Shown: positions 1 through 7,639, counted from the stretch's first letter. The stretch is DNA of 64,000 nt from Candidatus Gastranaerophilales bacterium (GCA_016280955.1 JAEEHV010000066.1:1-64000), one strand, 5' to 3'. The notes: generated from the letters alone by a model not told the origin. Program-made: numbers and translations.

Positions 1-10
1 AACATTTCAT
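1..10 (-). CDS. start of a gene truncated by the window edge
   Basis: An ATG on the minus strand (bases 10-8) is preceded by GGAGTGATTTTAGA, a good ribosome site at proper spacing. Only three codons lie inside the window, so nothing can be said of the product. It would be the last visible member of the operon that starts at the 1415-1443 promoter. Bases 11-165 upstream hold only short open stretches and two GTAGCTAC-type dyads. Confidence 0.4.
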
Positions 11-165
11 TCTAAAATCACTCCTATGTCAACTTATGCTTTTAATAGCGCCGTAGCTACGCATTAAAACGGCAAACTCATTAGGAATGAAATTATATTC
101 CTAACTTATTTTCTCCGTAAAAACCGCAGCTACGCCCATGTTTAGACGATAAAAACGCTATTTAT

Positions 166-345
166 TCACCACGGTGTTTTTTCATTCAAACATTCACACC
201 ATAAATCTTTATATGCCGATTCAATTTCAGCTGCGTATTCATCTTGACCTTTTTCTTCTATAAGTTTCCGATAGCTCACAAGAAGGTTATACGCAGCCTT
301 TACAGCTTTATCGTGTCTACGTGATTTCTTTCTTGAATCTTTCAT
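166..345 (-). CDS. small basic protein, 59 aa, unknown
   Basis: A 59-codon frame starting ATG at 345 with GGAGG 6-8 nt upstream and ending TGA at 166. The N-terminus is strongly basic (KDSRKKSRRHDK) and the rest is a predicted helical, acidic stretch ending in WCECLNEKTPW. I recognise no family. It directly follows the membrane protein gene, with one base between them, so it is translated from the same message. Confidence 0.6.
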   Translation of the reverse strand: MKDSRKKSRRHDKAVKAAYNLLVSYRKLIEEKGQDEYAAEIESAYKDLWCECLNEKTPW

Positions 346-346
346 T

Positions 347-574
347 TTATCCTCCTACATTAAATACACAAACGATTATTACACCACATAATATTGTCAA
401 AAGTGAAAGCGTAAATAATATAAACATCACGCATATGGTAATTAGTATTGATTTTGATTCAAGAAATTTGAATTTATGAAATATCATTTCAATCAGCAAT
501 CGGAACAAAAAATATAAACCTGTTATAAATCCACCAAAGAAAAGGCAAGTAGCTATTCCCATAAAAATTTCCAT
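347..574 (-). CDS. small membrane protein, 75 aa
   Basis: 75 residues dominated by hydrophobic segments: about residues 5-27 and 42-72 look like two membrane spans, with a charged hinge (HKFKFLESK) between. GAGGAATAAAC precedes the ATG at 574. No family recognised; its place is the inner membrane of the host. It lies between a frameshifted gene and a small basic protein in an operon of unknown genes. Confidence 0.65.
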   Translation of the reverse strand: MEIFMGIATCLFFGGFITGLYFLFRLLIEMIFHKFKFLESKSILITICVMFILFTLSLLTILCGVIIVCVFNVGG

Positions 575-577
575 AGT

Positions 578-783
578 TTATTCCTCCGTAATTGGTATGA
601 CAATATCCTTGTTTAATATCAAGATACTGTCACAATCCCAACCGTATAAATACCAAATTCAGCTTTAACATCAGAAGCCCACAGCCCACCAACAGGTTTG
701 TTCCTCGGATAGCAATTCTGAATCGGCACAAATCGCTCTTTATCAAATTTATTAGAGCCGTAATGAATATAAGTTGGGGTCAT
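578..783 (-). pseudogene. frameshifted small phage protein (ihyGs..FxP.GGLWAS type)
   Basis: The frame from ATG 783 encodes 54 residues beginning MTPTYIHYGSNKFDKERF and containing KPVGGLWASDVKAEFG, then runs to TGA at 619. Another frame immediately continues with GWDCDSILILNKDIVIPI and stops at 578. Small phage proteins with an IHYGS start and a GGLWAS motif usually continue into a W-rich C-terminus, so the two halves look like one gene broken by a single indel near 640-650. A sequencing error is possible. Its start abuts the previous gene's stop. Confidence 0.6.
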
Positions 784-1332
784 TTAGTTTTCCTCTCTAT
801 GAAATTCAATCTTGACTACACCACAGGGCATATCATTAGTTGATTCTGTTGTTGTGAAATCCTCTGGTGACGGAGTTTCCCAATCATTGTTAAACAGATA
901 ATTCGCATACCTCTCACATTCACGCAACACAACGCCATTTTGATAACCGTTCAATGTTACACGAGCAATAAGTCTATTCTTTTCATCTGTCAACAAAGTA
1001 TTCTTGCCGTTCTCACTAATCATAAACTTTGCCTTAAATGGTTTCGGAAGGATATTTAAGATTTCCTCTATCTGCTGTTCGGATAAATTCGGATTCTGCC
1101 GTTTCAAATCATTGCGGAAATATTCTCTGTCGTCAATGATAAACTCAACATAATCGGTGCTGTTGGTGATGATTCTGTAATCACTGTCTTTTTCTCTTGG
1201 GATAATGTCAGCTAATGGCTTGCGTGATTCGCACACAGCTACTTGTTTCCAACGCCAAGTTTGAACAGGCATTGAATGATTACCGAGAATATTAGGCATT
1301 GTGTAGTTTTCCTTACGTTCTAAAAAGTACAT
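784..1332 (-). CDS. hypothetical protein, 182 aa
   Basis: First gene after the promoter at 1415-1443, with TAGGAGGAAAAT before ATG 1332. The protein is soluble, with an acidic C-terminus and no membrane segment or obvious catalytic motif. I do not recognise the family. Its stop (784) touches the start of the next gene, showing translational coupling. Confidence 0.75.
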   Translation of the reverse strand: MYFLERKENYTMPNILGNHSMPVQTWRWKQVAVCESRKPLADIIPREKDSDYRIITNSTDYVEFIIDDREYFRNDLKRQNPNLSEQQIEEILNILPKPFKAKFMISENGKNTLLTDEKNRLIARVTLNGYQNGVVLRECERYANYLFNNDWETPSPEDFTTTESTNDMPCGVVKIEFHREEN

Positions 1333-1414
1333 ATTTTCCTCCTAAAATGATACACAAAATTCTAATACATTCCTACTAATTAAAAAAATAAAACCTGTTT
1401 TTCCTAACAAATTC

Positions 1415-1443
1415 ATTATACCATGCCACAATAGAAATGTCAA
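1415..1443 (-). promoter_or_regulatory. early promoter, unit 784-1
   Basis: Minus strand TTGACA (1443-1438), 17 nt, TATAAT (1420-1415). The leader contains ATTAGAATTTTGTGTATC at about 1350-1367, a version of the leader element shared by several units. Confidence 0.8.
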
Positions 1444-1472
1444 TAGAAAATGTAATAAGTTCTTAACATTTT

Positions 1473-1883
1473 TTATTGTACGAGGTAAATTCCTTTTTCT
1501 TGCATTTTAAGAAACAACTTCTTGTCTAATTCTCGGAGAGGTCTGATTAGGTCTGGGACAAAATCATTATCCTCAATCGCCTTTGTGTAATCACTAAAGT
1601 TATCGTATATCTTTGTGATGATATAGTCAGCGTCAAGATTTCCACTTGCAGCGAATAGGGTAGGGTCAATCACCGAATCACCGCAAACAATAAAGCAATG
1701 CCGAGCGTATAATGACTTATCAAAAACAGAAATATAGCCGTATGCAACTTTCCATTCGCCTGATTTGAATTTAGACATCATAGATGTTGAAATACGAAAT
1801 ACATTGTTGTAACACATTTTAGGCTCTATTTTGTTTTTGAATTTCTCGTACATTGCCTTACTTGTTTGTATGTCAAGTTTCAT
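1473..1883 (-). CDS. small protein with possible Cys-His-Asp triad, 136 aa
   Basis: I start it at ATG 1883 (MKLDIQTSK), preceded by AAGGATAG and overlapping the DUF262 stop by 11 nt; longer upstream starts would run far into that gene. The order of motifs MCYNNVF, ARHCFIV and DSVIDPTL gives a Cys, a His in a strand and an Asp-Pro, as in papain/transglutaminase-fold proteins. Function is not established; a peptidase or amidase-like role is inference only. Confidence 0.65.
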   Translation of the reverse strand: MKLDIQTSKAMYEKFKNKIEPKMCYNNVFRISTSMMSKFKSGEWKVAYGYISVFDKSLYARHCFIVCGDSVIDPTLFAASGNLDADYIITKIYDNFSDYTKAIEDNDFVPDLIRPLRELDKKLFLKMQEKGIYLVQ

Positions 1884-2439
1884 TGTTTGCACTATCCTTA
1901 TTAGATAATCTTTTATTTCGTTCTTCTTCCAAAAGTTTCTTAACTCTCTCAATTTCCTTTGTTGTATGTGGCGTTCCACCAGAGTTCATTTCTATATACC
2001 ACTGTAAAACTTCCTCTTTAGTTTTTAAATCATTAACATTAAAGAGAAAATCAATATCAATCGGTAATTTATCTTCATATTCATTGTAGTAATGACCAAA
2101 TGCAGGAATTTCATTGCGAAGGAAAGCAAGCGCAGCAGTAATTCTTTGAAGTCCATCCACACAAACTAAAGTGTCACCATTGATATTATTGATATATCTA
2201 TAATGCCAATTAGGGCAATTAAAATAAATTGTTCTTGCGGATTTTCCACCTCGCAAAATAAACTCAACATAAGCAATTTGTTGTTCTTTTGTCCAAACAT
2301 GACCTCTTTGAAAATCGGGATTTAATTGTAAGTTGAATCCATTAGCATAATCATCTATAGTCTTTTCTAAATATCTCCAAGACGTATTAACTTGATAATG
2401 CCCTACTCTTGTAAATTGGGGTATCGCAGAAAATTTCAT
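1873..2439 (-). CDS. DUF262 (ParB-like fold) protein, 188 aa
   Basis: The motifs NPDFQRGHVWT (about residue 40), VCVDGLQRITAAL (about 102) and YIEMNSGGTPHT (about 150) are those of DUF262, the ParB/sulfiredoxin-like nucleotidase domain also found at the N-terminus of GmrSD-type enzymes. The usual DGQQR is DGLQR here. Only the single domain is present, so it lacks the DUF1559/HNH nuclease part of GmrD. Nucleotide binding or hydrolysis is the expected activity; target unknown. It follows the HD hydrolase gene in the same operon. Confidence 0.8.
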   Translation of the reverse strand: MKFSAIPQFTRVGHYQVNTSWRYLEKTIDDYANGFNLQLNPDFQRGHVWTKEQQIAYVEFILRGGKSARTIYFNCPNWHYRYINNINGDTLVCVDGLQRITAALAFLRNEIPAFGHYYNEYEDKLPIDIDFLFNVNDLKTKEEVLQWYIEMNSGGTPHTTKEIERVKKLLEEERNKRLSNKDSANNET

Positions 2440-2458
2440 TATATCACCTCTTTAATCT

Positions 2459-3004
2459 TTATTCTTTACATTGATGTTCCTGTATTCTGAACGTGCCTTC
2501 CTCTTCATTGAAGTAAAACTTTACGGATTTACCGCAATTCGGGCATTTTCTTATTTCGTAATCCTCATACGTTGTCAATAATTGGATTGCCTTGTCATAT
2601 TTATCTAACCTTTTCTTATCAGCTTCAGTTAGTGACTCAAATTTTCCGATTCTCGTATAATCGCTGTTGTGTCCTAAATCAGCAAGTTTCACCTCTGTTG
2701 CTATCGGATTTTCCTTTATAGCCTTAATATAGTCCATATAAGGAACATTCTTTTTATGGGTCAACAGTGGAAGTGCATTGATAACTTCATCAGGAAATCC
2801 TTGCGCTTTCAAATCATCAAGAGTAATATTGGTATCTTCCACTACGTCGTGAAGCAGAGCTACACAGGTTGTAATTTCCGATTTCATTTGTTCTGCAACG
2901 TGATAAGGGTGATACACATAAGGCATACCACATTTATCTACTTGGTCTTTATGAGCGTTAAAGGATATTAACAACGCTTTCTTTGTTAGGTCGGTATAAA
3001 TCAT
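2459..3004 (-). CDS. HD-domain hydrolase, MESH1/SpoT-like, 181 aa
   Basis: Residues 15-130 carry the RelA/SpoT/MESH1 HD pattern: AHKDQVDKCGMPYVYHP (His32), ALLHDVVEDT (His52-Asp53, Glu56-Asp57) and VKLADLGHNSD. The C-terminus has CPNCGK and a final His-Gln-Cys, a possible zinc knuckle absent from MESH1. MESH1 and SpoT remove the 3' pyrophosphate of (p)ppGpp using Mn2+, so stringent-response damping during infection is the natural guess; other nucleotide substrates are possible. ATG 3004 is chosen because AGGTG lies 8 nt upstream. Confidence 0.8.
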   Translation of the reverse strand: MIYTDLTKKALLISFNAHKDQVDKCGMPYVYHPYHVAEQMKSEITTCVALLHDVVEDTNITLDDLKAQGFPDEVINALPLLTHKKNVPYMDYIKAIKENPIATEVKLADLGHNSDYTRIGKFESLTEADKKRLDKYDKAIQLLTTYEDYEIRKCPNCGKSVKFYFNEEEGTFRIQEHQCKE

Positions 3005-3008
3005 ATCG

Positions 3009-3272
3009 TTAATCACCTATAAGCTCACCCCAAGCAAGATTTCCTTCGTTATAGTTTCTCAAAACCATATCAATAACTTCCTGCTCGTTGCCGTAGTCAA
3101 ACGCAACACCAAACTGATAATCAACAACGCCGTATTCCTTATACGTTGTGTAAACTTCCGCTGTGTGATGTTCTGTATCGGCGTATTTGCGAGGATTGAA
3201 AACCACAAGGATAACTCTATTATCTTCATCGTCAAGATTGATGATTGTTGTTTTAGCATTTTCGATTGTCAT
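3009..3272 (-). CDS. hypothetical protein, 87 aa
   Basis: First gene of the operon served by the 3334-3362 promoter. ATG 3272 has GGAG 8 nt upstream; the upstream in-frame ATG has no site. The sequence is acidic, with likely beta structure (NRVILVVFNPRKY) and a C-terminal helix. No family recognised. Confidence 0.75.
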   Translation of the reverse strand: MTIENAKTTIINLDDEDNRVILVVFNPRKYADTEHHTAEVYTTYKEYGVVDYQFGVAFDYGNEQEVIDMVLRNYNEGNLAWGELIGD

Positions 3273-3333
3273 TTCAATTTCTCCTTTCAAGATAAAACTG
3301 TTATTTGATTGTTTCTGTTTTCCTTACAATTAT

Positions 3334-3362
3334 AGTATATCACATTATTTGCTATATGTCAA
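3334..3362 (-). promoter_or_regulatory. early promoter, unit 3272-1473
   Basis: Minus strand TTGACA (3362-3357), 17 nt beginning TATAGC, then TATACT (3339-3334). Upstream (3370-3410) is the AT-rich CCAGAAAAT...ATATTAAAAAATAAAG block found before most units. Confidence 0.85.
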
Positions 3363-3440
3363 GCGTTTTCGTAATTTTCTTTATTTTTTAATATGCTGAT
3401 TTTCTGGTTATCTTTGTATGAGATTTTCCGTTGGTGAGGG

Positions 3441-3554
3441 CTATCCATAGTTTACTACATAGACGGTGATTGCAACCGCAGCAAGGATAGCCGAAATCAC
3501 AGCGGTAAAGAGTGCATACTTAATATTACTGATTTTCTTTTTAGCCTTTTTCAT
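3441..3554 (-). CDS. 37-aa single-span membrane peptide
   Basis: ATG 3554 follows a perfect AGGAGG. The peptide has a basic N-terminus (MKKAKKKISN) and one hydrophobic segment of about 23 residues (ALFTAVISAILAAVAITVY), then a short tail: the plan of an N-in single-pass membrane peptide. It sits between the 22-bp iterons and the promoter of the HD operon. Function unknown. Confidence 0.65.
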   Translation of the reverse strand: MKKAKKKISNIKYALFTAVISAILAAVAITVYVVNYG

Positions 3555-3570
3555 TCAAATTTTCCTCCTG

Positions 3571-3740
3571 ATATACCAAATTTTAATATATTAAATTTTA
3601 GTATAGTATATACCAGATTTTAATACACCATATAGTAGATTTTAATATAGTATATAGTAAATTTTAATATAGTATATACCAAATTTTAGTATAGAAATAA
3701 ATATAATAATAAATATAATAATAAATGTATAATAAATATA
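3571..3740. repeat. 22-bp iterons plus AT-rich flank (left copy)
   Basis: Five and a half tandem 22-bp units (3571-3695) of the form ATATACCAAATTTTARTATA, each near-palindromic around AAATTT. They are followed by a (AATAATAAATAT)-type flank to about 3740. About 50 bp (3674-3726) recur almost unchanged in inverted orientation at 31156-31208. Tandem dyads two helical turns apart suggest cooperative binding by a dimeric protein; the adjacent winged-helix and ribbon-helix-helix-like genes are candidates. Centromere, origin or operator roles are all possible. Confidence 0.85.
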
Positions 3741-3748
3741 AGATAGTT

Positions 3749-3768
3749 GCGCGTTCGCGCTTCTTTTT
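3749..3768 (+). terminator. hairpin with U-tract, plus strand
   Basis: GCGCG-TT-CGCGC followed by TTCTTTTT on the plus strand. It lies just past the stop of the leftward winged-helix gene, and on the minus strand it would act only as a hairpin without a U-run. Confidence 0.55.
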
Positions 3769-4082
3769 CATTTTTTGTATGGAAGTTCCGAAAAGTAATA
3801 TGTATTTTCTTTCCTCCGTGATTTCTTCAAATATCCCTTGTCAATAAGGTCTTGGATTGCTCCGTGATAGGAGGATTTATTGATTCCCCATTTTTCGCAA
3901 TCCATCTTCGATAAACCAAATGTATATTGGTCTTGGTTTTTGGCTATGTATAACCATAACTTGAATGAATAATTTTTGAGATTACACATAGCCTTCTGTA
4001 AAGCTGTATTACTAACATTGATGAATAGTCCGTCATTTTCCTTTTCAACAATGATTGTTTTCTGATTAGGGTAAGTGTTCAT
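3768..4082 (-). CDS. winged-helix DNA-binding protein, 104 aa
   Basis: Residues 40-100 read as a winged helix: SFKLWLYIAKNQ, GLSKMDCEKWGINKSSYHGAIQDLIDKGYL, then a basic wing KKSRRKENTYYF. This is the pattern of phage and plasmid replication/regulatory wHTH proteins in which the recognition helix precedes a basic hairpin. It adjoins the 22-bp iterons, which are plausible binding sites. The leader carries a TTAGACTTTTGTA copy of the shared leader element, after a terminator at 4135-4160. Confidence 0.7.
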   Translation of the reverse strand: MNTYPNQKTIIVEKENDGLFINVSNTALQKAMCNLKNYSFKLWLYIAKNQDQYTFGLSKMDCEKWGINKSSYHGAIQDLIDKGYLKKSRRKENTYYFSELPYKK

Positions 4083-4134
4083 TTTCCACCTGTGATTTAC
4101 AAAAGTCTAATAAGTTTATGAGGAAGGTTAAGAA

Positions 4135-4160
4135 AACCCATCAAATTTTCCGATGGGTTA
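4135..4160 (-). terminator. terminator after the 4164 gene
   Basis: AACCCATC ... GATGGGTT stem followed on the minus strand by TTTTCTTAACC. It separates the ribbon-helix-helix-like gene from the winged-helix gene. Confidence 0.7.
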
Positions 4161-4163
4161 GTC

Positions 4164-4406
4164 TTAACCGTTTTCTTCCATATCTTTCCGAATAAGTGCT
4201 TTAATATATCCTAATTTGTTCTCTGTGATTTCCAACTTATTGATAATATCTTCATCTTTGGAATAGGTGAATCTAAAGGTGTATGCTTTTGTGTTATTTT
4301 TGATATAGTTCTGTTGAGAAGCATATCCTGTTTTCTTTGCATATTCTCTTTGTCGCGCATTTTTCCGTTGGCGTGCTTCTTCTTCTGTAAATTGCTTAAT
4401 TGCCAT
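4164..4406 (-). CDS. ribbon-helix-helix-like small protein, 80 aa
   Basis: Start ATG 4406 has GAGGTGATTCA before it; earlier in-frame starts lack a site. After a basic helix (RQRKNARQREYAKKTGY) comes a strand-helix-helix portion, TKAYTFRFTYSKDEDIINKLEITENKLGYIK, typical of small phage and plasmid RHH (Arc/CopG-like) proteins. Likely a dimeric DNA binder; the tandem dyads at 3571 are attractive targets, but that is inference. Last gene of the DnaN operon before a terminator. Confidence 0.65.
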   Translation of the reverse strand: MAIKQFTEEEARQRKNARQREYAKKTGYASQQNYIKNNTKAYTFRFTYSKDEDIINKLEITENKLGYIKALIRKDMEENG

Positions 4407-4449
4407 TGAATCACCTCTATTCTTTTTTAGTATAGCAGAATTATTATTA

Positions 4450-4758
4450 TTAGTCAACATAATTATTTTTATATTCAATTAATTCTTCATAACTACCAAT
4501 TCTATATCCTGCAATATGATTATATGGAACAATATCAAATGTTTCATACCTTTCATCATAAGCAATAAAGATTGGATAGTTATGTGAGGTAGTAGTGTTA
4601 AGAATCTTTTGAAAACTTTTTGCTCTAATATCTTTTGCTTTTTCCTCTGAATAAGCAGGATATGGCAAGTCAATTTTTCCAAAATAACCACTGCATTGCT
4701 GATAAAACCTATTTTTCCTGTGGTTTCGGCTGTGTTTCATAGCTTGTTCATAACTCAT
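4450..4758 (-). CDS. hypothetical protein, 102 aa
   Basis: Starts at ATG 4758 overlapping the preceding stop (ATGA), so coupled to the YopX-like gene. The N-terminus is basic (KHSRNHRKNRF), the remainder alpha/beta with IFIAYDERYETFDIVPY. No family recognised. Confidence 0.7.
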   Translation of the reverse strand: MSYEQAMKHSRNHRKNRFYQQCSGYFGKIDLPYPAYSEEKAKDIRAKSFQKILNTTTSHNYPIFIAYDERYETFDIVPYNHIAGYRIGSYEELIEYKNNYVD

Positions 4759-5183
4759 ACAATTACCCCCTGTGATTTCTCTAACAGATACGGATTGTCA
4801 AACACATTTCCGATTATGGTTATCCTTGTATTACAGAATCCAAAAAGAGGAATAAACTCCTTTTTCCAGCCCCAGAGAACGCCAAAACAACCCCTACTAA
4901 AGACAACTTTTGCTCGTCCACATACGCCTAATTTTGAACCATTTTTTGATTTCGTATAATCAAACTGTAATATGTGATTCTCATAGATAAGATTTCCTTC
5001 TGAATCAGGCACATTTGAACACATAGATAGTGTTGTTTTGTCTATCTGAAAGGTATCACGATACACCTTTCCTTCTGAATTTGAAATATAGTGTAAGTTC
5101 TGGTTACAATCTGTGTAGTATTCACCGTGAACCCATTTAGGATTTTCGCTTTGGGTTTGTGCCATAAATGTTGGTTTCCACAT
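4755..5183 (-). CDS. YopX-like phage protein, 142 aa
   Basis: Preceded by AGGAGGAAGAT. Residues 40-90 match the YopX plan: a TxxMCSNVPDSEGNLIYENHIL stretch corresponding to the family's (y)TGl.Dk.G..IYEgDiv, followed by beta strands carrying F/W-rich motifs. YopX proteins are common in Bacillus and Clostridium phages and have no assigned biochemical role. The usual aspartate-lysine pair is replaced by DSEG. Confidence 0.6.
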   Translation of the reverse strand: MWKPTFMAQTQSENPKWVHGEYYTDCNQNLHYISNSEGKVYRDTFQIDKTTLSMCSNVPDSEGNLIYENHILQFDYTKSKNGSKLGVCGRAKVVFSRGCFGVLWGWKKEFIPLFGFCNTRITIIGNVFDNPYLLEKSQGVIV

Positions 5184-5198
5184 AATCTTCCTCCTAAA

Positions 5199-5546
5199 TT
5201 AAAAAGAATAGCTATGTACGTTCATTTGCATAAAGATACTCTCTGTTGATTCTACATCAACAATTTCCGATAGTTTTTCCATTTGTTTTCTTGCTTTTTC
5301 TGCACCTTTATAGATATAGTCAAAGTAATCAAGTTCTTGCTCGCTCATATGTTCAAAATCACATTGTCCATTTTCTGTCCGTTTGCAGTTTCTCCAAAAC
5401 CTTGATAATTCTTTATCAAATTGCTTATACTTTTCTCTTGCTTTTATATACCGCTTTTGTTCTGGCGTTAAACCTTTGTATGTGGTTTTGTGAAGTTTAC
5501 TGTCAGCCTTTGCAAAACGCAAATTCTGTTTATTGCTATCTGTCAT
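5199..5546 (-). CDS. hypothetical helical protein, 115 aa
   Basis: Charged, mostly helical sequence with probable coiled-coil stretches (KAREKYKQFDKELSRFW and GAEKARKQMEKL). It overlaps the upstream gene's stop by 11 nt. AGGAGGAACAC precedes ATG 5546. Function unknown. Confidence 0.7.
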   Translation of the reverse strand: MTDSNKQNLRFAKADSKLHKTTYKGLTPEQKRYIKAREKYKQFDKELSRFWRNCKRTENGQCDFEHMSEQELDYFDYIYKGAEKARKQMEKLSEIVDVESTESIFMQMNVHSYSF

Positions 5547-5820
5547 TGTGTTCCTCCTGCCAATCTAAAATGTCTTGTTTAGCTCTTATGTATTCACGTC
5601 TATCCCTGTTGGTATAGTTCTTTTTGAATCTTCCGTAAGTTCCAAAGATTCCTGCGGTATTAGTTTTAGCTGAACACATAGGGCAAGAGCAATGGATTTT
5701 TCCTTTACTATACTTTCCGTCCTCGTGATAATAAGGAAATCCGTATACTTCTTTTGCTATCTTCTTTTTCCGTTTGATTTTCTTTTGACGGAGCTTTCTA
5801 CGTTCTGCTCTATTACGCAC
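5536..5820 (-). CDS. basic protein with CxCPxC motif, 94 aa
   Basis: Very basic N-terminal helix (RNRAERRKLRQKKIKRKKK) followed by HCSCPMCSAKT, a likely half zinc site, then GTYGRFKKNYTNRDRRE. Small basic proteins of this type recur in Gram-positive phages and mobile elements and probably contact nucleic acid; no activity known. Lies between the SprT-like gene and unknown genes. Confidence 0.7.
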   Translation of the reverse strand: MRNRAERRKLRQKKIKRKKKIAKEVYGFPYYHEDGKYSKGKIHCSCPMCSAKTNTAGIFGTYGRFKKNYTNRDRREYIRAKQDILDWQEEHNDR

Positions 5821-5831
5821 ATAATCACCTC

Positions 5832-6338
5832 TTATATTGATTCTGCCCTCAATGTCCCGTTACAATAACCACAACTATAACAACTTGGATTCTTTACCGC
5901 AGCACACATTCTTTGCTTCAGATAAACGTGTCCACATTTAGTGCAAATCAGCTTGTGTTTATATACCGTTGGATTCGCTTGCTTCATTATGATACTTTCC
6001 GCTGATGAAGCACATCTTGAAATAGAATAGCCGTATTTTCTGTTCATTAATCCTGCGTACCACTTCCATTTCTTTCCGTGATTCATACAATCCTTGCAAC
6101 TATGCAAAATCTCGTGAATAATTGTGTCCTTTAAGGATTTATCGTCAGGGCATAAAGATTCGTCAAGAAGTACATTGCTAATGCTTATGGTATATTTTCC
6201 GTTCGGGAGCTTTTTGCATTGTCCAAGCCTTGTTTTTGCTCTTGTGTTTATTGTAAACTCGGAAATGTCACCGTGGGGAATACCCACGGCTTCAACTTCC
6301 TTCAAACAAATTTCCGTATAAGTATGTAAATCACGCAT
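5832..6338 (-). CDS. SprT-like zinc metalloprotease, 168 aa
   Basis: HEILH at residues 75-79 with a third His at 87 (MNHGKKW) is the SprT/Spartan zinc-protease signature. The C-terminus holds two CxxC knuckles (CTKCGHVY ... CYSCGYCNG) as in the SprT zinc ribbon. Spartan relatives degrade proteins cross-linked to DNA; a role in phage DNA repair is inferred from family and from its position next to the sliding clamp. Spacing to the clamp gene is 15 nt. Confidence 0.85.
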   Translation of the reverse strand: MRDLHTYTEICLKEVEAVGIPHGDISEFTINTRAKTRLGQCKKLPNGKYTISISNVLLDESLCPDDKSLKDTIIHEILHSCKDCMNHGKKWKWYAGLMNRKYGYSISRCASSAESIIMKQANPTVYKHKLICTKCGHVYLKQRMCAAVKNPSCYSCGYCNGTLRAESI

Positions 6339-6353
6339 ATTATTATCCTCCTA

Positions 6354-7511
6354 TCACGCTGCCAATCCGTCAACAAAACGATTGATTTCGTGCCACATAT
6401 CAGTTTCCAAACGCATAGGCACAACCATGCCGCAAAGTGTATCACCTGTGAATCTCCACGGAGTAACCGCATTGTGTCCGTGTATGGTGTATTCTTCGTC
6501 TACCTTGTCAAATGCAGTGAGAACATCATACATAAACGCAGGGTCAAATCCGATTTCGATTCTAACATCATCAGATACCTTCGTGTCATTGTAAATCTTA
6601 TCAGCCGTCTTAATCAGCGGATTCTGAATGAATGTAATAATAGAATTTCCCTGTGTAACGATTCTCATAGGTGATTTAGCCTTCTTTGTGATATAGCCTT
6701 TGTATTCCTTGACAATTTCAAGAAAATCCTTTGTGTCAGGCTTTAGCGTATATCTGCTTTCCGAATTAAGAAGCCTGTCCATATCGAGCCAATCACCGTC
6801 TGTGCGTTTAAAGCTATATGTAAAATCCTCGCCGCAGAAAGTGATAAAGCTCTTGTTCTGGTATACACTGATTTTGCGGTCATTACACTTCTTGTCGATA
6901 ATCTTCTTCAGCTCTCTGAGAATGTCACCTTTGATACAGAAATTCTCTTTTGCATTGTCGTTAAACCAATCAACCGATTTGCGGAGCGCGTGATAACCAC
7001 TGATTGATTCTACATATCCTCTTGTATCGAAGTGATAACACTGATACAGCGGCTTCGACGAGCTATCTGACAACGTAGCTTTGAGAATTTCCAACGTGTT
7101 CAGAAGTTCCAAGAAATCCTTGATTGTTGCAATGGGTTCATCAGCATTGTTGACAGTAGCAAGCGGAGGAATAAACTCATTTTCGTCGGTAACACAACCG
7201 AGCTGCATTTTCTTTTTGCCATTGGAAACGATAATGCTGTTATCGGTGGTTTCAAAGGTTAAATATCCCTTGATATTGGTGAGCTTCTTGATTCCGTCTG
7301 CGTGAACAGCGGCAACACCTTCCTCGGTGATATGTCCGTCAATTGACGTGATTGTAACGTCAGAAGTCAAATTGTTTGAGCGGAATGATACAACGCCGTT
7401 TTCTGCGCGGATAATAACGGATTCCAAAATAGGCATACACGCAGTATAGCAGAGGTTCATTGCCCTCGCTGCCTTGTTTTTGAAAATGTTTGAATCAATA
7501 GTGAATTTCAT
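6354..7511 (-). CDS. dnaN: DnaN-like sliding clamp, 385 aa
   Basis: About the length of bacterial beta clamps. Residues 28-60 (PILESVIIRAENGVVSFRSN) match the first-domain PvL..i.l.....l.l.atn pattern, and the end of the protein (CGMVVPMRLE) matches the terminal PvR-type motif of DnaN. Three repeated clamp-like segments can be traced. It would form a ring around DNA and tether a polymerase not present in this window. First gene of a long operon under the 7594-7622 promoter. Divergence from host DnaN is considerable. Confidence 0.8.
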   Translation of the reverse strand: MKFTIDSNIFKNKAARAMNLCYTACMPILESVIIRAENGVVSFRSNNLTSDVTITSIDGHITEEGVAAVHADGIKKLTNIKGYLTFETTDNSIIVSNGKKKMQLGCVTDENEFIPPLATVNNADEPIATIKDFLELLNTLEILKATLSDSSSKPLYQCYHFDTRGYVESISGYHALRKSVDWFNDNAKENFCIKGDILRELKKIIDKKCNDRKISVYQNKSFITFCGEDFTYSFKRTDGDWLDMDRLLNSESRYTLKPDTKDFLEIVKEYKGYITKKAKSPMRIVTQGNSIITFIQNPLIKTADKIYNDTKVSDDVRIEIGFDPAFMYDVLTAFDKVDEEYTIHGHNAVTPWRFTGDTLCGMVVPMRLETDMWHEINRFVDGLAA

Positions 7512-7593
7512 AACTCATTCTCCTTTTATTAAATTCTAACAGGTTTCTGTTAGTGAAGTTATTTAGCCGATTACCTCGGCTTTCATTGTCTTT

Positions 7594-7622
7594 ATTATAG
7601 CATATAGCAAGCCTATTGTCAA
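7594..7622 (-). promoter_or_regulatory. early promoter, DnaN unit
   Basis: Minus strand TTGACA (7622-7617), 17-nt spacer containing ATAGGCTTGCTAT, TATAAT (7599-7594). The leader forms a short hairpin (CCGAGGTAATCGG) and carries a TTAGAATTTAATAAAAGGAG version of the shared leader element. Confidence 0.9.
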
Positions 7623-7639
7623 TAGTTTTTGTAAAATTC

